This document shows, piece after piece, positions 10,398 through 21,415 of a stretch of 64,000 bases of DNA (position 1 is the first letter of the stretch; each line of letters starts with the position of its first letter). This DNA is from Auriscalpium vulgare. Its lineage: Eukaryota > Basidiomycota > Agaricomycetes > Russulales > Auriscalpiaceae. Position numbers and translations under genes: made by a program. The stretch is taken from assembly GCA_019915015.1 (NCBI GenBank), contig JAHBBC010000007.1, positions 1,426,001 through 1,490,000 on the forward strand, read 5' to 3'. Under the pieces are notes generated by a model. The model did no database searches. It had not been told where the DNA came from and was given only the letters and a program-made list of their open reading frames with translations.

Positions 10398-11922
10398 ATG
10401 TCCTCATTCAAAAGAAGAACAGCGGGAAAGCCAGCTACTCTGCCTACCGGGACGCGGCCATCGCCTTCATCGACATCCACTATCATCACGTCCACTGGAA
10501 TCCCTTCGCTCGACGACCTCCTTGGAGGCGGTCTGCCCTTGTCGTGTTCCTTGCTTGTCCTCGCCCCGGATGAGCACTCTGCGTATGGCGAGCTTGTGCA
10601 AAAATACTTCATTGCTCAAGGGCTAGCTTCTCAGCAGACTGTATGTGTAGTGGGTGCCGACCCACAGGACATAGTCTCCGAGTGTATGTGGATGCCCAGC
10701 AGCTCGCCGGTGTCCGCATCGACTGTTCAGGATGAGGATGATCTTCACGACGAAGCGGACGCCAAGGTCAAGATCGCATGGAGGTACGAGCAGATGAAGA
10801 AGTTTCAGACCACTGTCGCTGCTTCAAATCAGTATGTGAGTCCCATGTATATGTTGTGCTGATCGAGTATGTTGACCACATTTGCGTTCTAGATCGGCGG
10901 AAGACTTTTGTCGAACTTTCGACCTCACCTGTCGGATACCGCGGTCGGTGATCAACGAGGCATCCAAATCGTCGAACCTCGTGTTCTTGGCCATTGAAGA
11001 GAATGCCGCACCGAGCTCTTTGATAGCCCAGACTATACAGCGCATCTCCAATGTCCTACATCAAACGTCTTCTTCCGCATCGCCCCCCTTTAGAATATGT
11101 GTGCCTTGCTTGGGATCTCCGCAGTGGGGAAGTTTGGGCCCGAAGGTCAGTCCTGCCTGTTTCCTATACGTGTGCAGGCGCTGATGTCTCAACACCATCG
11201 TTCGATCAGGAGGTCATATGTTTCTTGCATCTGCTGCGCTGTCTGCTGCATCGCCATCCTGACGCCTGTGCGGCGGTAGGCCTGCCACCACACCTCTCTA
11301 CTGATGGATGGAGTGGACCGGGATGGATACGCAAGCTCAGTTTCCTATCCGACGCGTCCGTGACACTGGCGGGGTTCACCGGTGTGTGTCATCGCAGTGT
11401 TTAATGATGATTGATTGACGCGGTCCCGCGCTCCGCCATGGTACAGCCGATCCATCATTGTCCTCCATGTTCCCATCTCATCACGGGCTGCTACAAATCC
11501 ATGCATTACCCGCCCCCCACACCCTTTTGCCGCCCAGTGATAGATTTTCCACACTCCGTGGGATCGCGTCCGCCTCTGGATCATCAGGCGGGGGCGAGAA
11601 CAATCTGGCTTTCAAGTGCATGCGGAAGCGGCTGGTCTTTGAAACATTGCACCTGGACGTCGAGGGCGGGGTCGTGGAGCGTCGGACGACGCCTTCGACA
11701 AACGCGACTGCTCTGGAAGAAGGCGCCTCGGAGGACAAGGTCTCCGCGGTGACGAGACGGAAGGGTATGGCGGCGGCGGCGGCGGCAGTAGAAGTCCAGT
11801 TTGAAGGAGAACAGAGTGCGTCGCGTGAGACTGACGTGGCGGCCGAAGAGGGTGCGCATCCGAAAAAAGCGAAGAAGAAAGTTGCGTTCCGCTCAGACCG
11901 TCCCGAGCTCTACGACTTCTGA
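10398..11922 (+). CDS. ELP4: Elongator complex subunit ELP4 (PAXNEB)
   Basis: RecA-fold subunit of the Elp4-5-6 ring of Elongator, which supports tRNA wobble-uridine modification. Four exons (10398-10831, 10893-11131, 11178-11381, 11447-11922) give 450 aa. The N-terminal signature GIPSLDDLLGGGLPLSCSLL is typical of Elp4. Further conserved parts are KIAWRYEQMKKF, VCVPCLGSPQWG-like sequence, FLHLLRCLLHRHPDAC, the FTADPSLSSMFPSHHGLLQI block created by splicing, and ENNLAFKCMRKRLVFETLHL. The tail ends KKKVAFRSDRPELYDF. In exon 3 the donor GTTTGG was preferred over the stronger-looking GTCAGT a few bases later because only the former keeps the reading frame. Possible upstream starts at 10317 and 10365 are in frame. 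Confidence 0.94.
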
Positions 11923-12759
11923 GTCTCGGTATGTAGGAGGGTTATCGATCGGCCGGATTGGAGATATTGCAGAAGGTCATGGGCGCCCGGCCCTGTAGGC
12001 TGTCATACAACGAGGGATTGGCATGTACAGTAAAGAAATCACGTCAGTTCGAACGTAAATCGGCGGCTGTATGAGTGAGAAAAATAAGGGTGCTTGAGGC
12101 GATTAGCCAGCCGCATTAAATTCGTCTCGAGCAAAGCCCCCCCGCCAACGGACAGGCTCGCCGCTGCAACCAGCACACGAACATAGCCTTTGGGCAGCCT
12201 CGAGCGCAACATCGACCTGAACTCCCTTGGATACGAGATTGGCGAGAGCTGTTGCCAAGGGCTCGGCTTTCATTTGGTGCACAGGGCCGAGTCGACCTCG
12301 TGGTGAGTCTTCGCTGGACAAAGCCGCGCCCTCACAACGCTCAAGGACATCTCGGCGCCAGCTGAAAATCAGAGTGTTGCAACTCGATCAAGGGCAGGTT
12401 CTCGCGCGATGGTGCTGGACAAGCCGCTGCCGCCGATGCCGGAGGAGTCGGGGGAGGGGAGGATGTCGTGGGTGGACGTGTCTGTGGGGGCTGGCGGAAT
12501 AACTGTTGGCACGGGTAAGGGAAACACTCGCTCTGTGGATCAAAATATGTGCGAGAAAATACCGGGTGGGAGGCTGCCCATATTTGGCAGAGTTGCATTC
12601 GATACGTTCGCTGATGCGCTTTCTTGCTCTGTCCATCACGCTGGTCGCCGCGTCCTCGCCCTCCCGCTCTTTCCTCGCCACTTTCTCCCAATCATTTATG
12701 CCCGCTCTGACCCTCTTTCTCCACTAGATCTTCCCTACCTCGCATCCTCATCGTCACCC
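11923..12759. other. Unresolved region between ELP4 and the LRR-RhoGEF
   Basis: No gene is confidently placed. Plus strand: an open frame from 12409 begins MVLDKPLPPMPEESGEG, a style common in fungal signalling proteins, and a donor at 12515 can splice in phase to 12728 and so into the LRR-RhoGEF. Minus strand: an open frame to 12103 ends RDEFNAAG and could join upstream sequence through an acceptor near 12366. Neither has a convincing full model. The first part is ELP4 3' flank. Confidence 0.4.
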
Positions 12760-15700
12760 ATGCACTCGCGCCCGCGTGCACAGACCTCCACCGCCGTCCC
12801 CACCGCCGCACACGACGCAGCCTGCTCCTCCACCCCGGATCCCCCCTTCGAGACACGCTCGCCGTCTCTCTCCTACTCGGGAGAGTATTTTGCTTCTCCA
12901 GACCCACCCTCGCCATCCCCAAACGCCCTTTTCCCCCTCCGCAAGACCTCTGACTCGGACGACAACCCGTACACAGACTCCAGCCCCTCCAGATCCTTCC
13001 TTCGGCCCCCCAAAGGTGCTGCTCTTCCCGACCCCTCCCACTTCCCTGACCCCTACCCCTTCCGTGCCCCTCACCAATATCTGAGCTCTACACCGCCCAC
13101 CCTCTCTTCAGGTGGTTCTTCCACAGCATCCACGCGTTCCTCCGCGTATACAAGTTCGGGGAGCGCCCTCGCGTCCGGCGACTACGGAAATCATTTCCAA
13201 ATCGCGTCAGGAGACGATGACGAAGTCATCGGCGTAGGCATCACGTCGGACGAGGTCGTACACCTGCTCAAGCAAGAAAGCCCGCTCTCGACTTCTGTGT
13301 CACAATCGCGCGCTCCCATCGATCAGACGCGTTGGTCACAGTCCTATTCTGCAAGTCTCGGTTCGCGTTCTTCTCTTGTCCGTAGCAACAGCACGGGCGG
13401 TAGTCACGAGAAGCCAGGTCCCAGTCTCAACCCCAAACCCAGCTACGATCTCAGTTGGCAAGCCGTTGACGAGCGCGATGAGGTAGATCTGACAAGTGAG
13501 GGAGAAACGGAGGAAACAGATTTGGAGGAGGAGGAGGAGGAGGAGCGGGAGGAGGAGAGGACAGCCGCCGTTGTCGTTGCTGAAGAGGGCCGGGGCCTAA
13601 TTGTCCATGGAGAGGGTGTAGCGACTGTCACTCTGCAAGTCCAGCCAGGTGCGTGACGCATCGCGTTGCCCGGTCCCTCGATTTTGACAGGCCGGCGCGG
13701 TGCAGGTACTACCCACCTTTTGGTTGGTTCCTCAAGCACACCGAGCGCGTTGCCACTTTTCTTGACAAATACGCTCATTAACGTGGGCAACACTCTGCTT
13801 GCGTTGGATATCTCCGCCAATTTCTTGGGTGCCCTGCCTCCCGCTTTGGAGTCGTGTGTCCATTTGGAGGAGCTCAATGTCTCTTCCAACCCGCTCCGTG
13901 CCCTCCCGCTCTTTGTTGCACAGCTGACATCCCTACGCGTTCTCATCGCCGACTCTACGGGAATATCGACCCTGCCAGCCCCCTTTCTCTCCCTCGACAA
14001 ACTACACACGCTGAGCGTCAGGAGGAACAAGATGTACTCGCTTCCGAACTGGTTGTGTCTTCTGTCTTCCCTTGAGACTCTGCTTGTGGATGGGAACCCG
14101 TTTCAGGGACCATGGAAGGCTCTGGTCGATCCGCTGCTCTCGAAAGATGCAGTAGGCCATATGTATCCTCCATCGACGCCCATCTTCCCTCTCCCTTCGG
14201 CCACGACGCAGGACTCAGAATCAGTGACGGACACCGACGTCGATGAGCTGTCGGACTCTCCGGCATTGGAGACGGACGACCGAGCACCAGAGGACGAGGA
14301 CACCATGACACCTGCGCGTGCGATGCTGGAACGCGCCGCTACGTCTCCCGCGCCTGTCACCACCGTCGACAGCATCGCGTCTACGCGCGGGGTTACCAGG
14401 ACGCGGACCACGCCGAACCGAGCCTACTTCGACAGGACGCGCAAGACGTCTGACAGTCGGCGCTCGCCAGCAGCGCGGACAGTGTCGCAACATCACACGC
14501 GTAAAGTTCCGGACTCCGGTTATTTTGGTGACCATGAAGTCCGGCGGATGAAAAGTGCTGGGGAGCTTCGGCCTACGACGTCACCCATCCCTCCATCTCC
14601 TCAGATCTCGCAATCACCAAAGCTCTCAGAATCAACGCGCCCCGCCTTGTCACAATATGGAGCATCGGCTTCATCTTCTAATCTGTTGTCACCGTCGGCG
14701 TCGGGCACCGTTCCTCCCCGCTTTGCAAGTCTGGGTGTGGCTGCCGGTTCTAGTTCGCGTCTTCCGTTAGACAAGTCATTATGGGATGGAGTTCCTCCTC
14801 CGGCCGACCCCTCGCCAAGTCCTCTCTCTACAAACAGGAATGTCTTAAGGCGTCCGAAAACTCCTCCATCCAAGGGCAGTTCTCCTGAGAGTTCAGAAAA
14901 GGTGCCAAGCCGTCAGCGGAGTCGTTCTTCGCGTAAGGACGAGAAGGACAAGGACAAGGACAAGAACAAAGAGTCAAGCGGGAAATGGGGCTTCCTGAAG
15001 AAGATGTCAATGAGCAAGCTACGCACCGATTCGCCTTCGTCGCGTCCTTCAACTGCTGCTGGTCGTCCTGGCGCAACTCCACTGTCTGGAGTTGCAGAAG
15101 CAGCCCCCAGGTCAATGTCGTCGCCCATGCTTACAAGGTTATCCAATCGCATCGACGTACGGCTGTCATCTGCAGGGACTTTAGGCATCGACCTCTCTAC
15201 AACACCCGTCCCTGTTTCCCCAGCCATCGTAGAGCCTGAGCCTGAGCCCAGGCCAGCGTCCTCAGCAGTTACCATTACCACTCCTCTGCCTAGCCCATCT
15301 CCCTCACCAAACTTCCTATCCGCCTCTTCGTCGAACTTCCTCGCGCCGACAACGCAGACTAGCAGGGTGGCGAAGCGCAGGAGTTTCCTTCCAATTGATG
15401 GGCCACCGACGCTGTCAATACCCGTGCCCTCTGCCGCTGCATTCCTGCCGGGCCTTTCAGTAACCAGTGGGAATGACGATGACGCGCGCTCGCTGACACC
15501 GAGTCCGGTGCCATCGGAAACTATTGAGCAGGTGCAGCGGCGGGAGGAAGAACGTGCGCGGGAGGCGTACACTCGTGCACTGCGCTCCGTCATGGCCTAC
15601 CTTCGAGATATGAACGATCTTTCCTTGGCCCAGCAGCCCCAGCAGCCTAACCCTATGAGCATATATGGTGCACCTGCGCCTGATGTGTCTGGGAGTGGTT

Positions 15701-17489
15701 CCAGGTCTCGAAGACCCACCCTAGTAGACTCCGGTCGTGGCGCCTCTGACATGGCATCGTCCACGGCCTCTATCATCAGCAGTAGTGGGACAGACCAACT
15801 TCGTTCGATGGAGTCTATCACACGACTCCAGAATCTGAGCGCGTCTCATTCCGTCAGCGTCGCCACGACTGACAGTGAAGGCTCAGGCGGCGCGGAAGAA
15901 CGCCAGTTCAAGGACGATAGCAGTAAGCGGGCGTTGATCATACGGGAAATTGTTGAGTACGTGCGACTTTGTCCTGTCGCAGGCCCGTGTTGATGATGTC
16001 CCCTGCAGAACGGAAAGGACATACGTGAAGGGTATGCAGGAGCTTGTCGATATCTACATCAAGCCGGCCCATGCTCCTGTGAACCTGCTCGGAGGTGTCA
16101 GCTCTGCGAAAGAGACCGTTGTACCTGCGGCGGAGCGAAAGATCGTGTTCAGTGGCCTCGACGCCTTGTTCTCATTCCACAAAGAAAGCTTCCTGCCTGC
16201 GTTAGAGTTTGCTGCAGCGCCTGTACTCAAGCCAGCCGCAGTTCTGGCAAAGGAAGATCCGGATGGACATATTTCTGCAACCGCTGCCAAGGCCGTCGCG
16301 AGCGCTTTCATATCGCATGCTGCGTTCATGAAAATGTATTCATCGTATATCAAGTGAGCACTCTCTAGCAGTCTTGTGTTCCTGTCGCTGACGTTAGCGA
16401 TAGCAACTTCGATCACTCAGTGCAGCGTATTAAACATTGGCTGTCGGACCGTCCCACAACGGGAACAACGAGCCCGTCGTCGATCAATGGTTCCCCCAAT
16501 CTGACCTCGCAGATGGTTGGTGCTGGTTTGATGCTATCGGGTGTCAACTCTCCAGGCCTTGTGGCGGACGTGTTGGCCGGCGGAAACGGTGCTACCCCGT
16601 TGACCTCCAGTCAGCGCCGGCGTATCAAGTCTTACTTGAAGCGGTGTCGCCTAAACCCGCGACATTCACAGCTCAATCTGGAAGGGTACTTGTTGCTACC
16701 GGTGCAGCGGATACCTCGTTATCGAATGCTGGTAGGTGCCGACACGGGCTTTTGAATCAAGGAGAATACAACTCATGACGTTCTCTAGCTCGAGGAATTG
16801 GGCCGAAGCACTCCCCCGACCGCGGATTATGTTGATCCATTGGACAAGGCGGTGACTGAGATTTCGTCGCTGGCGACAAACATGAATGAAGGAAAGCGCG
16901 AGTCCGAGTCCCGACGTAAACTCGTGCAATGGCAGGCAAGAATCCGTGGCAAGTTCCCCAGCCCTCTCGTTCAGCCTCATCGGTCCGTGCCTTCGTTCTA
17001 TCAGTACCTCCTGCCAAACTCATTTATTTCTCAGACGCTTAATCATGGATGGTCCCCTGCTCTTGACCCGAGTAGTTCGAAAGGCGACTATAGCCTTTGA
17101 GGTCATCAACTCCCAAGGCGATACGTCGAACGTCCAGGTTGAGTGCTTGTCGCCGGAGCAGACACCGCGCTCCCTCATTGGCATCTTGTGCAACGATCTG
17201 CTAGTCTTGTGCCGAGACCCATCCGAAGGCAAAGACCCTCACTCGCCTGTCGACTTGTGGGCTGTGCTTCGAATGCAGACGCTTCCGCAGCCGGCTAGCA
17301 TCGTGCACGGTAATGGTAAGCTAGTTTTCTTGCTTTCTTGGCTGTCATTGTGCTGATATATCGCCGTCAGTGCTGCGCCTTGTCGACAACAAGGCTATAT
17401 TATATTTTGAGGCGTTGTCGACGTCCGTAGCATTGACTTGGTTCCGAGGCAAGCTTTCGTCTTCTATGATTGCTCCTACCAAACGTTGA
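12760..17489 (+). CDS. LRR-RhoGEF: leucine-rich repeats + DH + PH domain protein
   Basis: Predicted guanine nucleotide exchange factor for a Rho/Cdc42-type GTPase. Exons 12760-13648, 13706-15956, 16009-16353, 16404-16731, 16789-16982, 17035-17315 and 17371-17489 give about 1468 aa. Order: Ser/Pro-rich N-terminus with a Glu-rich run; four or five LRRs (from LLALDISANFLGALPPAL to LETLLVDGNPFQG, about residues 315-435); a long disordered region with basic KDKDKDKNKE; then the DH domain starting IVETERTYVKGMQEL, with INNFDHSVQRIKHWL and the hallmark LLLPVQRIPRYRMLLEEL. A PH-like domain follows from RRLIMDGPLLLTRVV. The ATG at 12760 is the conservative start; an upstream exon from 12409 can be joined in phase through a 213 bp intron, which would add about 40 aa. 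The target GTPase is not evident. Confidence 0.9.
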
Positions 17490-18328
17490 CCTATGGCATA
17501 CATGCAGCCATCAATCTTCACATTCCCACATCGAAAACCTAAGCATTTTGAATGTGATCCACACACCTTCCGCCGCTCAATCCTGGGACCTCGGCCTCCG
17601 GCAGGCCATGGTGCAGATAATGTCACATCGTCTCCGCGCATTCTTTTCCTTTGACCACTGTATCACATGCATTTGACCTCATTTGTGTCCGTACCCAAGC
17701 CCACCCAAAGTCCATCGTTCCTACCATACATTAGCTCGTATATATCTGTTTATTTTCTTTTCTTCTGTCTTTGCTTGCCATTCGTGCTTCCATTTGGATG
17801 TGCCAGTTCAATACTGGCTTACCAGGGTAGAGATGACCTGCATAGATGTCCTCTGCCGCTTTATGTCTCCAGATCTCCTGCAGTTCAAATAGCACTTCCA
17901 GGAAGAGAAAGAATTTGTATATGTTCCAGAGGGAGATGCCCTTGCAAAACGCAGGTACCAATACTGTAGCCCACGGTCAGTTCGGCCACGGTGCAAGCCG
18001 TGGGTATATATAACTGTACATGCTTTGCGGCAATCAAACGCGCCACCAATTTTCCGGAATTCACCAATGGTCGTTGATCAATTCCGGAAAACTGGCACGA
18101 TCAAGGGCCTTCTTGCGCGGAAGACAGTTCCGCCGAGGGAAGCTTATAGGGAGTCGATCATTTGCGCCGGCGTGCGCTCACATATCCGACGCCAGCTCGC
18201 AACGCAACCGCCCCTGGGCCCGTAAAGTTTCTTTATTAATTATTTGAGTGGGGCCAAACCCCCGCAAATCCATGATTACAGCGTAGATAATGACATTCAG
18301 AAAGCGTGTCCATGTCGTGAATACGAAT
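17490..18328. other. Convergent 3' intergenic region with a TTCCGGAA dyad
   Basis: No gene seen between two convergent stops. It is pyrimidine-rich at 17730-17790. It holds an inverted pair of 12-mers TTTTCCGGAATT (18050-18061) and AATTCCGGAAAA (18080-18091), listed separately. Confidence 0.6.
18050..18091. repeat. 12 bp inverted repeat around TTCCGGAA
   Basis: Arms at 18050-18061 and 18080-18091 are perfect reverse complements separated by 18 bp, and each contains the palindrome TTCCGGAA. It could be a hairpin near the 3' end of the permease gene, a paired protein binding site, or chance; nothing nearby decides. Confidence 0.7.
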
Positions 18329-20367
18329 TCACATCTGCAATGCATAGTCAGTCTTCGTCGTACACAACTGGAGCTGCAAGACTTACTATCCACTGCCAGA
18401 AAGCCTCCCACTTGTTCCTCGGCGGCGGCTCGTCGAAGGTTTCGGCCTCGATCTCCGCAATACCGGAGACGAAGTCCATCTCATGGGCGAGCGCATAGGG
18501 TACGCGAGTCCATAACTTGGCACCCACGTAGAGGATGGGGAAAAGGATGAAGGGCAGGTAGTTTGTGACGAAGGTCGCGGTGTCCCAGTTGCCACGCAGG
18601 AACACTGACCATCCGCTGAACTGTGGTGAGAGCGTCAGAAAGGCATATCATACGGGAGAGCGAAACGTACGAAGCAGATGATGATGCAAGAGACGGCAGC
18701 GTACCATGCAGCGTAGGGCTGCAGGGACGAGGTGTACGGCAGCGTGCTGCGGTCGATGCCCTGCGCCTTGGTACCCGCATAGAAGCGGATGTAGGTAACA
18801 CATATCCCGAACCAGGTCATGAGACCGGCAATGGAGGTCATATTGGAGAACCAGTTGAAAACCTTGCCAGAGCCGCTGTGCACACCCATGTACGCGAGCG
18901 ATGTGAAGAGTGCGGAGAAGGCCAGAGCCGTGATTGGGAGACCGTTCTTCAAAGTCTTCTTGAAGATACTCGGGGCGTTACCAGCAATGGCGAGACCATC
19001 TAAAGAACGTCAGTAACGCACCGCAGGAGCAATGGCGTACCACACGTACAGAGAGCACGAGAACTAGTGTACAGATCGCTGGAAGCCGCGGACGAAGCAG
19101 AGGTCAACAGACAGGCGTTGATGACGTGGGGAAGGCCGTGAATGCCCGATCGCTTGATCGCAATGACGAAGGGAGAAGCCGCGGCAGTCCCGGATCCAAG
19201 CACGAGATGGGGATCGTTGGATGGGACGAGCATGCCGATGATGAAGACACCACCAATGTAGAAGAGGAGGATACGGATGTAGACGCGCTTGATCGCCTTG
19301 GGAAGGTTGCGTCGAGGGTTCTTCGCCTCACCGGCCGCAATCTAACAGATTGAACAAGTGAATACATGGAGGAATAGTGCGCCGTGAAGTACTTACAGCG
19401 ACGATCTCAGTGCCGATGTAAGAGAAGGCAGCCTGGGTCATAACGGCCCACCAACCCAGGAAACGACCCTCAGCCCCGCTGATGCCGTTGTATTGCACGA
19501 AGGGGCCGGGGTGCTTCCAGAACCGGAATCCAAGACGGTCATGGTCAGGGCCTCCTCCAAGGTCGAGGACGATACCGAGGATGATCAACCCTACACAAAA
19601 CCAATATGAGTGGAAAAGGAAGCCGGCGATAGCAGAATACATACCAACGATCGTCAGCACCTTGATCGAGGCGAAGATGAACTCTGCTTCGCCATAAACA
19701 CCAGCACCGAAGAAGTTGATGGTGACCACGACAATCAAAACAATGGTAATCCAGACGGAATTGAGGTTGGTGTCTTTATCCCAGAAGTCGACGAGGACAG
19801 AGGCGGCGCTCAACTCGGCGGGAAGGACAATGATCCAGTTGTACCAGTAGTTCCAACCGAGCGTCTGTTGAATTACGATCACCATCACTGATATACGGGT
19901 ATGGAAGCCCGACTTACGAAAGAGAACGCAGGGTCGACAAACCGCGCCGCGAGCCTGATGTGCCCGCCGGGGATGGGGAGAAAAGCGACCATCTCACCGA
20001 GGGAAACCTAGAAGATGACAAATTGAGTCTGGGTCGCTATCGCGCAGGGTTGAGCGGCTTACCATCACGCTGTAGCAGATGGTCCCCATGATGAGATAAC
20101 CGAGCAAGAGACCGACAGGACCACCATGCCGAAGGGCATTCGCAGTGCCCAAGAACAAACCAGTTCCGATGACGCCGCCGATACTGGACGCGCCGACAGG
20201 TGAGGAAAAGAAAAAAACACCATGCCGCGAAATACACACCTGATCATCGCAACATGTCTGTTCTTGAGCTGGCGCTTGAGGGTCGGCTGAGCGACGACGC
20301 CGTCGTGCCCAATCTCCTTGTCCGCGTCATATGGGACTTTCTCGTCTACCGAATGCCCTGCGCTCAT
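18329..20367 (-). CDS. Amino-acid permease, YAT/AAT family (tandem copy 1)
   Basis: Proton-coupled amino-acid uptake carrier of the plasma membrane, related to yeast Gap1-type permeases. The start at 20367 (MSAGHSVDEK) precedes LKRQLKNRHVAMI, then TM1 with the signature SIGGVIGTGLFLGT. Also visible: SLGEMVAFLPIPGGHI, FTLGWNYWYNWIIVLPAELS, GTEIVAVSTS-type end of an exon then IAAGEAKNPRRNLPKAI, SNDPHLVLG, and GLMTWFGICVTYIRFYAGT. The protein ends in the conserved cytosolic tail PPPRNKWEAFWQWI. At least eight short introns interrupt it. The last intron starts right after FWQWI and leaves a micro-exon ATG-TGA (18329-18334), matched in the neighbour; if retained, the frame would end at 18348. Substrate range is not readable. 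GATAA motifs lie upstream. Confidence 0.93.
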
Positions 20368-21415
20368 GATGTCGTTGGAGGCCTCGGGGACAGAGGACGG
20401 AGCCACAGAGGGGATCAGAGGGAGGGTTCGGCATTTGATGGCATCGAGGCCGCGCACTTTATAGGGCAACTCGTTTCGTTATCATGGGATATTGGCGCAT
20501 CTTCTCAGGCGTGCCTTGTCCAGAGAAGCCAGGGACTATTAGGGACTGGCTAGGGCGATAAGGGGGCGGCTGAGTGTAAGTGAGCGCACGTATGCGCAGT
20601 ACGTCGGCATCCTGTAGCCCCGGCGGTGCAAAAACTGTGCATGCCCTCGCCTCGCCGTGGTCCGATAACCTCGCCATCAAACGGAGACTGCTGGGCCTTG
20701 CGTAAGCCCATTCAAAGTGCCCACACGTCCAGGCACTGCTTCGAAGGAAGCTCGCGCCTGGAAGACACGCTAGATGTGAAGAGATCTCCCCCACGTACCC
20801 GGACTGTGTATCCACGGGCATCGATTCCTCGACAATGGGCGCGACCATAGTTCTCGGGCACAGCAGAGTTTTGTCCAGTCTGAGGGAGCCAGCGCACTGA
20901 GTGCAGTCACCAGTGGGTGAAGGACGCGAAGCGGGCACCATCAGAGCATAACGTCCTCGTTGACAGACAAGCAATACTCCAGGTTGATCGGCCTGGAATT
21001 TCAGTGATCGACACTTGGATTGACACTGGCAGTGGCCTAGGACTAGTAGGCAACCCTGTTGAACAATAACAACACCACAAGTCGGTGAAGGTCGCGGCGA
21101 CCGGTAAATCAGTAATCACTGCCAATCAGCTCCCGCGACGTGAGCACGCGTACGTCAGCAGCGTGCTTATTTTCTGACCCGGCCACGGTCGAAAATCCAT
21201 TGTGCTCACCGGTTCTGACGCGGGTGAGACTGGGCCAGCTTGAGCGAGGCCGACGTGATCGTGATACAGGGACACCGCGCGCCATCACGCCGGGCGCTTG
21301 ATTGACACTATGTTCACAGAAATCTATTACTACTAATTATAGCAAATTGTGGCACGGTGGTATCTCACCATGCCAGCTAGTATGTATGGTACAGTGCGAC
21401 CTAGTTCAACCCAGG
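20368..21415. promoter_or_regulatory. Upstream region of permease copy 1 with three GATAA motifs
   Basis: About 1 kb without a supported gene. GATAA cores occur at 20479-20483 (minus strand), 20557-20561 and 20664-20668, all within 300 bp upstream of the permease start. GATAA is the core for fungal nitrogen-regulatory GATA factors (AreA/Gln3 type), so nitrogen control is plausible but unproven. The distal part is also the 3' flank of permease copy 2. Confidence 0.5.

Noticed and set aside
20459..20974. Minus-strand ORF of 171 codons
   Set aside because: No motif, and it covers the promoter region of permease copy 1; composition does not match neighbouring exons.
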